From contig CM026390.1 in assembly GCA_014843695.1 (NCBI GenBank), positions 97,520,210 to 97,584,209 on the forward strand: 64,000 nt of DNA. The letters are read 5' to 3'. The position numbers and the translations under genes were made by a program. This document shows, piece after piece, positions 1-11,287 of the stretch. Source of the stretch: Archivesica marissinica. Taxonomy: Eukaryota; Mollusca; Bivalvia; Venerida; Vesicomyidae. Position 1 is the first letter of the stretch; the number at the start of each line of letters is the position of its first letter. Below the pieces are notes generated by a model, which saw nothing but the letters and a program-made list of their open reading frames with translations, did not search any database and had not been told where the DNA came from.

Positions 1-2676
1 CTATCTCACCATATTTACATTCATTACTACAAGATCTACACATTATATCACCATATCTACATACATTCCTACAAGATATATCCACTAACTCACTATATTT
101 ACATACATTACTACAATAACTACACACTGTCTCACCATATCTATATACATTAATACAATATATACACACTATCTCACCATATCTACATATATTACAACAA
201 TATATATCCACTATCTCACCCTATCTACATTCATTACTACAAGATCTACAAACTATTTCACCATATATACATTCATTACTACAAGATCTACATACTATTT
301 CACCATATATACATTCATTACTACAAGATCTACACACCATATCACCATATCTACGTACATTCCTACAAGATATATCCACTATCTCACCATATTTACATTC
401 ATTAATACAAGATCTACACGCTATATCACCATATCTACATACATTCCTACAAGATATATCCACTATCTCACCATATATACATACATTGATACTAAATTTA
501 CACACTATCTCACCATATCTACATTCATTACTACAAGATCTACACACTATATCACCATATCTACATACATTCCTACAAGATATATCCACTATCTCACCAT
601 ATTTACATATATTACTACAATAACTACACGCTGTCTCACCATATCTGCGTACATTTCTACAAGATAAACGCACTATCTCATCATATCTACATTCATTATT
701 ACAAGATATACGCACTATCTCACCATATCTACGTACATTACTACAAGATATAAGCACTATCTCACAAAATCTACGTACATTACTACAAGATATACACGCT
801 GTCTCACCATATCTAAATACATTACTACAATATATACACGTTATATCACCATATCTGCATATATCACAACAATATATATCCACTATCTCACCATATCTAC
901 ATACATTTCTACAAGATATACACACTATCTCACCATATATACATACATTGCTACTAAACTTACACACTAGCTCACCATATTTACATTCATTACTACAAGA
1001 TCTACACACTATATCACCATAATTACATTCATTACTACAAGATATATCCACTATCTCACCATATTTACATACATTACTACACTAACTACACACTGTCTCA
1101 CCATATCTACATACATTTCTACAAGATATGCACACTATCTCAACATATCTGCATACATTACTACAAGATATACACACTATCTCACCATATCTACGTACAT
1201 TACTACAAGATATACACACTATCTCACTATATATATATAAATATATATATATACGCACATTACTACAAGATATACACGCTGTCTCACCATATCTACATAC
1301 ACACCCTATATCACCATATCTGCATATATTACAACACTATATATCCACTATCTCACCATAGCTACATACATTTCTACAATATATACGCACTATCTCACCA
1401 TATATACATACATTGATACTAAATATACGCACGTTCTCACCAAATCTACGTACATTACTACAAGATATAAGCACTATCTCACCAAATCTACGTACATTAC
1501 TACAAGATATACACGTTGTCTCACCATATATACATACATTACTACAATATATACACGTTATACCACCATATCTGAATATATTACAACAATATATATATAC
1601 ACTATCTCACCATATCTACATACATTTCTACAAGATATACACACTATCTCACCATATATACATACATTGCTACTAAATATACACACTTTCTCACCATATT
1701 TACAATCATTACTACAAGATATATTCACTATCTCACAATATATACATACATTACTACAAGATATACGCACTATGTCACCATATCTACAAACATTACTACA
1801 AGATCTACACACTATATCTCCATATATACATACATTCCTACAAGATATACGCACTATCTCACCATATCTACATACATTACTACAAGATATACGCACTATC
1901 TCACCATATCTACGTACATTACTACAAGATATACACACTATCTCACCATATATACACACATTACTACAAGATATACACGCTGTCTCACCATATCTACATA
2001 CATTACTACAATATATACACACTATATCACCATATCTGCATATATTACAACAATATATATCCACTATCTCACCATATATACGTACATTTCTACAAGACAT
2101 ACACACTATCTCACCATATATACATACATTACTACAAGATCTAAGCACTATAGCACCATATATACGTACATTATTACAATATATATCAACTATCTCACCA
2201 TATTTACATACATTACTACAAGACATACACAGTATCTCATTATATCTACATACATTATTACAAGATATACACACTGTCTCACCATATCTACATACATTAA
2301 TACAATATATACACACTATATAACCATATCTGCATATATCACAACAATATATATCCACTATCTCACCATAACTACATACATTTCTACAAGATATACACAC
2401 TATCACACCATATCAATGTATATTACTACAATAACTACACACTGTCTCACCATATCTACATACATTACTACAAGATATACACACTATCTCACCATATCTA
2501 CATACATTACTACAATAAATTATTCACTATATCACCATATATACGTTCATTACTACAAGATCTAAACACTATCGCACCATATATACATTCATTACTACAA
2601 GATATACACACTATATCACCATATCTACATATATTACTACAAGATATACGCACTATCGCACCATATCTACATAAAT
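1..2676. repeat. 42-bp satellite array, forward orientation, copy 1
   Basis: Tandem units of 42 bp (core catatctacatacattacta, then an agatata/ctatctcac segment), diverged by point changes. Because 42 is a multiple of 3, long frames stay open on both strands with a 14-residue period; I do not treat them as genes. The array runs off the left edge of the window. Positions ~190-2676 match 26700-28618 almost base for base. A TA-rich interruption lies at ~1222-1252. Confidence 0.9.
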
Positions 2677-3044
2677 CCAGCATCTTCCAACACAAAACAT
2701 GGATCTTACCATAACATTAGGTCGTCAGAACATGTATTACACCGTAGGTTTCAGTTTTTGTAACTAACGTTTCAATTTTTTGACAGTAACGTTTCAATTT
2801 CTGACACAAGCGTTTCAGTTTCTGACACTAGCGTTTCAGTTTTTACCCGTTAACACGTAATTCTCCATAGAGTCCGTTTCAGTTTTTGACACTAGCGTTT
2901 CAGTTTCTGACACAAGCGTTTCAATTTCTGACACAAGCGTTTCAGTTTTTGTCATTGTTATTACAGTTTTTGTCTCCGTCGTTTCGATATGCGACGCTAC
3001 AATCGCATGTTTGTGTCGTTAATCTGATAAAAAAATTAAACGCG
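2677..3044. repeat. Spacer at the centre of head-to-head array, with ~21-bp repeats
   Basis: This 0.37 kb spacer separates the forward and reverse 42-bp arrays. From about 2748 to 2975 it holds imperfect ~21-bp units built on gtttcagtttctgacac(t/a)a. It recurs at ~28619-28985. It is not itself palindromic. Confidence 0.8.
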
Positions 3045-5270
3045 TATATGCAGATATGGGATATAACGTGTATATATTGTAGTAATGTATTTAGATATGG
3101 TGAGACAGCGTGTATATCTTGTAGTAATGTACGTAGATATGGTGAGATAGTGCGTATATCTTGTAATAATGAATGTAGATATGATGAGATAGTGCGTTTA
3201 TCTTGTAGAAATGTACGCAGATATGGTGAGACAGCGTGTAGTTATTGTAGTAATATATGTAAATATGGTGAGATAGTGGATATATCTTGTAGGAATGTAT
3301 GTAGATATGGTGATATAGTGTGTAGATCTTGTAGTAATGAATGTAGATATGGTGAGATAGTGTGTAAATTTAGTAGCAATGTATGTATATATGGTGAGAT
3401 AGTGGATATATCTTGTAGGAATGTATGTAGATATGGTGATATAGCGTGTAGATCTTGTATTAATGAATGTAAATATGGTGAGATAGTAGATATATCTTGT
3501 AGGAATGTACGTAGATATGGTGATATGGTGTGTAGATCTTGTAGTAATGAATGTATATATGGTGAAATAGTATGTAGATCTTGTAGTAATGAATGTATAT
3601 ATGGTGAAATAGTTTGTAGATCTTGTAGTAATGAATGTAGATAGGGTGAGATAGTGGATATATATTGTTGTAATATATGTAGATATGGTGAGATAGTGTG
3701 TATATATTGTATTAATGTATGTAGATATGGTGAGACAGTGTGTAGTTATTGTAGTAATGTATGTAAATATAGTGAGTTAGTGGATATATCTTGTAGGAAT
3801 GTATGTAGATATGGTGATATAATGTGTAGATCTTGTAGTAATGAATGTAAATATGGTGAGATAGTGGATATATATTGTAGGAATGTATGTAGATATGGTG
3901 ATATAGTGTGTAGATCTTGTAGTAATTTATGTAGATATGGTGAGACAGCGTGTAGTTATTGTAGTAATGTATGTAAATATGGTGAAATAGTGTGTATATA
4001 TTGTAGTAATGTATGTAGATATGTTGAGACAGCGTGTATATCTTGTAGTAATGTATGTATATATGGTGAGATAGTGTGTATATCTTGTAGTAATGTATGT
4101 AGATATGGTGAGATAGTGTGTATATCTTGTAGTAATGTATGTAGATATGGTGAGATAGTGTGTAGTCTTGTAGAAATGTATGTAGATATGGTGAGCTAGT
4201 GGATATTTGTGTTTGGTTGGTGTTGTGTGTTTTTGGTGTGTGTTGTGGGGTGTTATCTTGTAGAATGTACGTAGATATGGTGATGTGTGTAATCTTAGTA
4301 ATGTATGTAGATATGGTGATAGTGTGTATATTGTAGTAATGTACGTATATAGGGTGAGATGTGTGTTGTATATCTTGTAGTAATTTGTAGTGGGGTGTGG
4401 TTTTGTGTTTGTGTTGGTGGTGGTGTTTTTGTAGATTATGTAGATATGGTGGCGGCGTAGTTATGTAGTAATGTATGTAAATATGGTGAGATAGTGGATA
4501 ATCTTGTAGGAATGTACGTAGATATGGTGATATAGTGTGTAGATCTTGTAGTAATGAATGTAGATATGGTGAGATAGTGGATATATATTGTAGGAATGTA
4601 TGTAGATATGGTGATATAGTGTGTAGATCTTGTAGCAATGTTTGTAGATATGGTGCCATAGTGTGTATATCTTGTAGTAATGTATGTAAATATTGTGAGA
4701 TAGTGGATATATCTTGTAGTAATGTATGTAGATTTGGTGAGAAAGTGTGTATATTTAGTAGCAATGTATGTATATATGTTGAGATAGTGTGTATATCTTG
4801 TAGAAATGTATGTAGATATGGTGAGCTAGTGGATATATATTGTTGTAATATATGCAGATATGGTGATATAGTGTGTATATATTGTAGTAATGTATGTAGA
4901 TTTGGTGAGACAGCGTGTATATCTTGTAGTAATGTGCGTATATATAGTGAGATAGTGTGTATATCTTGTAGTAATGTACGTAGATATGGTGAGATAGTGT
5001 GAATATCTTGTAGTAATGTATGTAGATATGGTGAGATAGCTTGTATATCTTGTAGAAATGTATTTAGATATGGTGAGACAGTGTGTAGTTATTGTAGTAA
5101 TGTATGTAAATATGGTGAGATAGTGGATATATCTTGTAGGAGTGTATGTAGATATGGTGAGACAGTGTGTATATCTTGTAGTAATGTGTGTATATATGGT
5201 GAGATAGTGTGTGTATCTTGTAGTAATGTACGTAAATATGGTGAGATAGTGTGTATATATTGTAGTAATA
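3045..5270. repeat. 42-bp satellite array, reverse orientation, copy 1
   Basis: The same 42-bp unit as at 1-2676 but reverse-complemented (tgtagtaatgtatgtagata core). A disrupted stretch at ~4200-4450 has many indels and two runs made only of G and T. The matching part of the second copy (28986-31359) is much cleaner. Frames open with a 14-residue Cys-containing period, judged a by-product of the unit length. Confidence 0.9.
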
Positions 5271-5340
5271 TAATCATTTTATCGGTATATGTCACTATCA
5301 TGGATTCTGATTGGTCGGTTATAACGTCATTGGATAAATA

Positions 5341-5575
5341 AAAATAGCATTACCGGTTCTAACTAGTTTTCTATTTATAGTAACGTAGTTAATTGTTATT
5401 TATAGCAATACGCTCTCCTCGGATAAATAAAAATAGCAATACCGGATCTAACTAGTTTTCTATTTATAGTAACGTATGTCATTGTTATTTATAGCAATAC
5501 GTTCTGATCGGATGAATATAAATAGCCCTTTCCAACTAGTTTTCTATTTATAGTACCTTAGGTCATTTATAGGAT
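5341..5575. repeat. ~92-bp tandem repeat inside L
   Basis: Units built on actagttttctatttatagt followed by gttatttatagcaatacg recur about every 92 bp (starts near 5341 and 5433, third copy partial). Copy B has one unit fewer (31430-31570). The inverted copy (23640-23870) keeps the longer form seen in A. Confidence 0.75.
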
Positions 5576-6053
5576 AGGTATATACGTGTCTGGACATGAT
5601 TTCGTTACGCCAACGACTGACTGATGCAATATTCCGGAAACGCTCAGCGACTTAAGTATCGGATGCCAAAGTGTAAGGATATTTAGGTACCTATACGAAT
5701 TATATAATATCAACATCTTAAGATCGAAATGAAGATAATAAATATAATCGGTATAACGAGAATGTGTAGAGGGAGTGTGTACGGACATTAGCTACGTAAT
5801 TAGAATTAATGGTAGGTACGGACAGAAATGGCACACACCGATTCGAATGGACCATTAATAAGCGAGATAGTGTTTTTCCGCCATTTTTATCCTCCATTTT
5901 GAAAATCGTAGGCTCGGAACGTATAATCGTTTATCGAAACCCCCGGATAGATAGACCTATAATAAAGCTTTTATAACGAATTTATATAGGTATTTCCGGT
6001 TTTTCGGATCACTACTTCCGGTATGAGGTCGGACCATTAATTGAGTCGCGGAT

Positions 6054-6830
6054 TCGTCATTGTCTCTTCGAGATCTTTCCGACGATACCAAACAAGGCCA
6101 GTTTCATCGAAAGTTCATTTTTCTTCAAACTCAGTTACGATTAAAGGGAGATAATCAGTAATATAGATATATCGACTAATGATAGATCAAAATGAAGGGT
6201 AGCGTCGGACTCGTGACGTAGATACGCGTATATTAGAACTAACTTATAGTTACGTTTAAATATTTTTTTTATTTTCGTAATGGGACTTTAAGAATATATC
6301 AAATCTTTAAACCGCTATATCTCTAAAAGTACTGGCCGTATAAATAAAGGAAATATATCATCGTCTGGGTCTGGCCGAGTTCTTTCCGACGATACCAAAC
6401 ACGGCCAGTTTCCTCTAAAGTTCATTTTTCTTCAAACTTATTTACGATTAAAGGGAGCTAATCAGTATTATAGATATATCGACTAATGATAGATCAAAAT
6501 GAAGGGTAGCGTCGGACTCGTGACGTCGATACGCGTATATTAGAACTAACTTATAGTTACGTTTAAATATTTTTTTTATTTTCGTATATGGGACTTTAAG
6601 AATATATCAAATCTTTAAATCGCGCTATCTCTAAAACTACTGGCCGTATAAATAAAGGAAAGATATCGTCGTCATTGTCTCTTCGAGATCTTTCCGACGA
6701 TACCAAACAAGGCCAGTTTCCTCTAAAGTTCATTTTTCTTCAAACGTATTTACGATTAAAGGGAGATAATCAGTATTATAGATATATCGATAGATCAAAA
6801 TGAAGGGTAGCGTCGGACTCGTTGGCATTA
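6054..6830. repeat. ~307-bp tandem repeat inside L (2.5 copies)
   Basis: Starts at about 6054, 6361 and 6669, each with ctttccgacgataccaaac, a cttcaaac...gattaaaggga segment and agatcaaaatgaagggtagc. The third unit is truncated at ~6830. The same repeat is at 32045-32820 and, inverted, at 22546-23155. Confidence 0.8.
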
Positions 6831-6992
6831 CGTCTGCTATTCGTATAAACCGACGCGTGTTATAACTCTGTGTTGCATATGTATGTATAGGCTATATTGA
6901 TAGTTTGGTTTGAAATATACATTCATAGTTTCAAACTCAGGTGTTGAAGCATCCATTTATAGTTTCAACCGCTTGTGTTGAAACATACATAC

Positions 6993-7030
6993 ACCGTCTC
7001 CGTGGCCTAGTGGTTAAGATGGAGGATAGT
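6993..7030 (+). mobile_element. tRNA-like A-box fragment (truncated SINE head)
   Basis: The sequence ccgtggcctagtggttaaga resembles the D-arm/A-box half of a Ser/Leu-type tRNA-derived SINE head such as the one at 19290-19345. No B box follows; the sequence passes into a (ggac)n run. It is duplicated at 32993-33030. Confidence 0.35.
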
Positions 7031-7166
7031 GCATGGACGTACGGACGGACGGACGGACAGACGGGCGTGTGGTAAGGTAAATAGATATACATTATATAAA
7101 ATAACCGCAAACAACATACAACCTGATAGAGGGAATCAGTAACTTGCCAAATATTACATTCTTATC

Positions 7167-7290
7167 ACACACGCACGCACGCACGCGCGCAGGCACGCAC
7201 TCACGCACGCACGCACACACGCACACACACGCACGCGCACAGACACACACATGCGCACGCAGGCACGCACGCACGCACACACGCACACAC
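7167..7290. repeat. CA/CG microsatellite in L
   Basis: A run of (acgc)n and (ac)n variants. The copy B counterpart is 33165-33287 and is slightly shorter. Short frames through it are low-complexity and not coding. Confidence 0.9.
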
Positions 7291-7735
7291 ACTAACGTAA
7301 TATTTTATGAACGCTTGGATTATTTTATTGAACCGGTGATGAAATTACACATTTATGTTAGCTAGATAGCGAAAAGAGTGTTTGACATTTAACAAAATCG
7401 ACCTCCCGCTGAGATACAGCGTGGGGTTTGCGATTCAAAATGCACGCGTGGTAAGATGTCAAATAAATCAAACTTGAAACGAGTCTAATAATGTTCCATG
7501 GAAAATACCTTCGAGTTGATAAGCAGACAGAAATAAATATTTCGTTCTCATTGAGGCTATACAAGCCGCTACATCGCATCAATTAAGACCAATTAGCCGA
7601 TGATTAAGTTATAGTTGTTTACGTCCTGTTCAATTTGGAACACTTCAGTTGTCATGTGAGAGCAACCTCTGTATGTAAACGTATTAATTACTTCGATGTC
7701 ATGTTGTGTACCTACTGCGATGGTAATGGTTATAA

Positions 7736-8160
7736 ATTTTTCTCGCATTTCCCAGATAAGGTTATTTAGGGTCAACTGGCAACCATATAACCTCATACCG
7801 TTTGGATTCATTATTGGAGGCATTCCGAGCAGAGAATTAACGTGGGTCATACTAAATCATAGGATTTATTCGGAGATAGCCATCAGACGGGTTTTATAAT
7901 TACCTGCGTCAGTGTTTGGTTCCGTGCTTAAGTATTTATATGGCATTCCAGGCAACTAATGACGTATTTTGTAGTAAATACTGATGCAAACGGATTTAGC
8001 CTTCATTTTGTGTACTGCTGGTGTTGGGGGAGTTGCTTAAACTGAGATGTATCGTACTGTTGTAGCTGGGCTCCGTGTATTTCTCTCGCATTTCTAGATA
8101 AGGTTATTTAGGGTCACCTGACAAACATATAACCTCATACCGCTTGGATTCAGTTAATTA
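7736..8160. repeat. Dispersed ~78-bp duplication in L
   Basis: About 78 bp at 7736-7813 (ttctcgcatttcccagataa ... cataccgtttggattca) recurs at 8082-8160 with a few changes. Unique AT-rich sequence lies between. The arrangement is the same in copy B. Confidence 0.7.
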
Positions 8161-8507
8161 TGTTACAGGGCATGGAACACCACGTATTAGACATTTATAT
8201 TAATCGTTGTATCACTTTATACGATAAAATACGTGTATTTTATTCGTGTTTAATATACGCTATGGCTATGTCTAGTGACATGCCATTCTAAAACGTATAT
8301 TACGGATTATTAATAATTTATCGCGTTTTTATGGAATTATACGTAACGATGTAAGATATATTCGTTGAAGCTCGTGAAGCTGCTTGAGTACTAAGACCGT
8401 TCTAATCGGACTATATTTATATAGAAACGTTCGTAATAGTTATTTATGGATCGGTTCGTAGTCTATATTTATAGAATGGTACGAGATCGCTATTTATAAA
8501 GCTATTA

Positions 8508-8694
8508 CCAATAGGCTCTATAGTGACGCGTATACACAACAAGTAAAGAGCTATGTAGTGGTGGTGGTGACGTATACGCAACAAGTAAAGAGATCGGCAG
8601 TTGCGCGATATATCATCAATAGGCTCTATAGTGATGACGTATACACAACAAGTGATGACGTATACACAACACCCAAAGAGCTGCATGTACTACT
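8508..8694. promoter_or_regulatory. Iteron-like cluster at the gene-block boundary
   Basis: Four direct repeats of gtga(tga)cgtatacacaacaa lie at ~8523-8550, 8567-8592, 8631-8652 and 8652-8680. The phrase caataggctctatagtga occurs twice (8512 and 8619). Each unit carries a TGACG, CRE-like core next to a GTATAC palindrome. The cluster abuts the point where blocks A and B diverge and is duplicated at ~34505-34690. It could be a replication or regulatory region, or a recombination hot spot; function is inferred only from arrangement. Confidence 0.4.
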
Positions 8695-8707
8695 GCTGTT
8701 TATAAAT

Positions 8708-9214
8708 TCACTTAACATACTTCACTGCTGCTGCATACAACAAACCAGCAACGATTATGATCAACCCCCATAGATTGCTTGCAAACCAGTTAACCACCTT
8801 CCCTGTAGCTGAAAGTAGCCACGACACAATGCTGCCAATAACACCAGGCAACGCAACAGCGGCTTTGCCTGCTAATGATGCCAGTAATTTTCCCAAGTTA
8901 TCAAGCTGTTTTTTAATCCAGCCTTTTTTATCATCTGGTTTCCCACCACCACTTCCACCAACTGTAGCTGGTGTAAACGCCTCAACTAATACCCCAATCA
9001 ACAACCCCAACGCAGTCAAAATACTCGCAATGGTAACCCCCTGCTCTCTAAACAATGTTCTTATCCTCTCACCAATACTTGTATCACCATCAAGCACACG
9101 AGTGATGGTCTCCTTAATCCTATTAATCTGGCTTCTCAACGCTTCTTTATTCGCAGACGCTGCTTCTAATCTTACCTCTCTTTCACTGGTTAAATCTTTC
9201 AGGTATGACCTCAT
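8708..9214 (-). CDS. Polinton-type membrane protein, 168 aa, function unknown
   Basis: The N-terminal ~45 residues are charged and helix-prone (likely coiled coil). A hydrophobic segment at ~61-82 follows, then a Gly-rich hinge (GGSGGG), an amphipathic Leu/Ala stretch, and a C-terminal hydrophobic segment at ~147-165 ending in YVK. This two-membrane-segment layout suggests a virion or membrane-associated protein. Its ATG overlaps the stop codon of the upstream gene in an ATGA arrangement, so the two are probably read from one transcript. The stop lies only 14 bp from the junction with the shared left module, so the gene is complete right up to the boundary. I believe related proteins occur beside integrase/PolB genes in other invertebrates, but no named domain is recognised. 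Confidence 0.7.
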   Translation of the reverse strand: MRSYLKDLTSEREVRLEAASANKEALRSQINRIKETITRVLDGDTSIGERIRTLFREQGVTIASILTALGLLIGVLVEAFTPATVGGSGGGKPDDKKGWIKKQLDNLGKLLASLAGKAAVALPGVIGSIVSWLLSATGKVVNWFASNLWGLIIIVAGLLYAAAVKYVK

Positions 9215-9975
9215 CTTTTTTGTGTTTCCTCATCTTGTGTTCCCACAGCTATATCAATATTCTGCTGCTTAATAGACTGGTCTATCTCAGTCAGCTTTGC
9301 AATATTGTTTGTAAGCTCCCCTCTAGTACGTTGTAGTGCTTTATCAAGACCTTCTATCTCTCTTTGATTCAATCCATCAGTTTGAGTCCCAGTGTTATGG
9401 GATTCATTATCAATGATATTAAAAAACGACTCCAACGTTTCATCAGCCCTATTAGCTGTTTCTAAAACATTGTTCACTTCTGTAGCATTGAACAAATCTC
9501 GCAAAGGAATCTCTTCTGCTAAACTAGTTTCTGTTGTCTGCAAGGCAGCATTGATGATCTGTGTGGTTTTGGACGTATATTTAGCAAACCTCAATTCCGT
9601 CCGTATTGCTTGAGCTCCTCCTTTACCGTACTTCTTAGCCAATGCATCAAGAGATTTAAATGTAAGCTCTCCCTTGCTTGTATTCATAACAATGTCCTTG
9701 CCGTCAACTAGCCAATGCAATACACTGCCGTTATCTTCTAATCTAAACTGATCTAGATTAACCTCACCACTGGACTCAAATCCATAGCGTTCCTTGATAG
9801 CTGTATAAAATCTTTTAACGAATTTGCTTACCTTAATCTTAGGTCTATTAACCTCATTGCGAAGTTCTTCAATACTCTTTGTACTACCCGGTATATCTGG
9901 CATATCTGTGTGGCCATCCTCATCTATATCCGGATCATAATGTGGGTTATCAAAATCCATCCCACCGTCAGCCAT
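9211..9975 (-). CDS. Acidic Polinton-type protein, 254 aa, function unknown
   Basis: I chose the start at 9975 (MADGGMDFDNP) because the 21 residues upstream are hydrophobic, run into the neighbouring gene and look like fortuitous extension. The N-terminus is very acidic and Pro-rich. A mixed alpha/beta middle follows, then a C-terminal third (from ~residue 165) rich in Glu/Gln/Asn that looks like a coiled coil. Its start codon is 43 bp from the divergent capsid-candidate gene, so the two share a bidirectional promoter region. The stop overlaps the next ATG. A minor virion or scaffold role would fit the context, but nothing in the sequence proves it. Confidence 0.7.
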   Translation of the reverse strand: MADGGMDFDNPHYDPDIDEDGHTDMPDIPGSTKSIEELRNEVNRPKIKVSKFVKRFYTAIKERYGFESSGEVNLDQFRLEDNGSVLHWLVDGKDIVMNTSKGELTFKSLDALAKKYGKGGAQAIRTELRFAKYTSKTTQIINAALQTTETSLAEEIPLRDLFNATEVNNVLETANRADETLESFFNIIDNESHNTGTQTDGLNQREIEGLDKALQRTRGELTNNIAKLTEIDQSIKQQNIDIAVGTQDEETQKR

Positions 9976-10018
9976 TATTAATAAACAAATAAATAAAATT
10001 AACCCCCAATAAAACACA
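9976..10018. promoter_or_regulatory. 43-bp divergent promoter region
   Basis: Only 43 bp separate the start codons of the minus-strand 254-aa gene and the plus-strand capsid candidate. The sequence is A/T-rich, with aataaacaaataaataaaat and a ccccc tract. Any promoters must overlap each other or the coding sequences. Confidence 0.45.
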
Positions 10019-11287
10019 ATGTCAGTATATGGATACAAGCTTAATCCTCATCGTAAAATCAGAGAACCTCGTGGTGTTAAAGAAATTCGTCAATCGATTG
10101 TTATAACCAACAATCCTAGCACTATTGATGAAAACCAACAGTTACTTGTCCGATTTCCCAACCTTAGTAACACAGATGTTATTGTGCCCGGCTCTGTACG
10201 GTTAGCGTTTGAACTGAGTATTGTTAGCAAGGATGTTAATGCTACTTTGTATGAAAAGGTTGGGAGAACTATAGTGAAAAAAACAACAATAAAAATAAGC
10301 GGCAATGAAGTTATGTCAATAGATGATAGTGATATATTTCATTGCTATACAGATTTGTGGAAAACCAAGTCTGAAAGACTTAACATGGTATACCAAGGTG
10401 TTGGTAGTGCAAATATGCTTAAACTCAGAGTCGGTGCAGCAGATGCAACAACTACTCATACGGATGAGGTAGCCATTGCAGCGGCTTATGGTAAACGATT
10501 CTTCATTCCACTAGATTTTGAATTGTTGGAAACGGATATGCCATTTTATCAAGCAGGTCTAGGTGATAGACTGGAATATGAATTGACGTTTAATGACTAT
10601 GATGCAGTGATAAAATCAACTGATGCAGATTCGAAATACGTAATAAGCAACATCTGCCTTGAAATAGATACAGTCTCTAATGAATCACTAGCACGAGAGA
10701 TTAATAATATTTACAGTCGTAATACTACAATCCTATATGACAGAATTTTGCGACATAGAAAGATTAATAAAGACAAATCTGACACCCTATGGAATATCAA
10801 CGTTAACGTACCAGCCCGCAGTATGAAAGGAATTCTAATGGTGTTTGAAGACCCGGATAGAGAAAGTTCTGAATATTTCTACAACCCCGGAATAGAGAAA
10901 GTGGAGCTTACAATAGAAGGTGTACCTAACCAGCTTTATAGCCAAGTTAGGCGTGCTTATCAACAATGGGATGAAATAAACAAGTTCTTTGCTTTGACAT
11001 CGAAACGGAATAAAGAAACAGATTTGGTATTGCGTGATATTACATTAAACAACATCAATGTGGGACGGTATCTAGCATCGTATTATGCATTGTGGTTAGA
11101 TCTAAGGTCTACAGATGATAATTCCCTACATGGGACGGGAAGAAGGATACAGAATGCCAGTGAAGGGATAACTATCCAAATCAGCAAGAAAGCTGATACT
11201 GCAGATCCGATAAATATTTATCTCTATATAATACAAGATGCTCAAATCAACTTCCAAGATGGGCGATTCAAAGAAGTTCTCTATTGA
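10019..11287 (+). CDS. Putative virion structural protein (capsid candidate), 422 aa
   Basis: An uninterrupted 422-residue product starting MSVYGYKLNPH. It is rich in beta-prone segments, with no membrane segment and no enzymatic motif. Its size, its position directly before the packaging ATPase (overlapping it by 29 bp) and its divergence from the 254-aa gene suit a capsid or penton-like protein of a Polinton/adintovirus-type element. Residues ~235-275 (ILYDRILRHRKI and VPARSMKGILMVFE) look to me like a conserved block of an invertebrate Polinton-associated family; this is recollection, not a search. Structure prediction for a jelly-roll fold would decide. It could also be a minor virion protein. 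Confidence 0.6.
   Translation: MSVYGYKLNPHRKIREPRGVKEIRQSIVITNNPSTIDENQQLLVRFPNLSNTDVIVPGSVRLAFELSIVSKDVNATLYEKVGRTIVKKTTIKISGNEVMSIDDSDIFHCYTDLWKTKSERLNMVYQGVGSANMLKLRVGAADATTTHTDEVAIAAAYGKRFFIPLDFELLETDMPFYQAGLGDRLEYELTFNDYDAVIKSTDADSKYVISNICLEIDTVSNESLAREINNIYSRNTTILYDRILRHRKINKDKSDTLWNINVNVPARSMKGILMVFEDPDRESSEYFYNPGIEKVELTIEGVPNQLYSQVRRAYQQWDEINKFFALTSKRNKETDLVLRDITLNNINVGRYLASYYALWLDLRSTDDNSLHGTGRRIQNASEGITIQISKKADTADPINIYLYIIQDAQINFQDGRFKEVLY

Larger units (their letters stand above)
5271..8694. other. Left flanking module (L), copy A: non-coding, repeat-rich
   Basis: A 3.4 kb segment next to gene block A, nearly identical to 31360-34690 next to block B. Its outer part (5271 to ~6677) also occurs inverted at 22546-23926. 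No convincing gene is present; the few 60-85 codon frames are identical between copies only because the DNA is. The divergence point from copy B is directly after tgcatgtactact at 8694. There is no inverted copy of the right-end sequence here, so no classical terminal inverted repeat is visible. Confidence 0.85.

Noticed and set aside
1..5270. CRISPR-like array
   Set aside because: Units are continuous diverged tandem repeats without unique spacers, in a eukaryotic context.
221..5341. Long open frames of 60-350 codons through the 42-bp arrays on both strands
   Set aside because: The unit is a multiple of three and the same frames open on both strands; no start context, no domain. Treated as satellite.
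5567..5788. 73-codon frame in the left module found in three copies with few changes
   Set aside because: Conservation is explained by recent DNA duplication of the whole module; no motif.
6993..7030. Functional tRNA gene
   Set aside because: Only an A-box-like half is present; no acceptor stem or B box.
7593..7899. Overlapping 67-85 codon frames in L, repeated in copy B
   Set aside because: Present on both strands at the same place, no recognisable domain, and sequence identity is from duplication.
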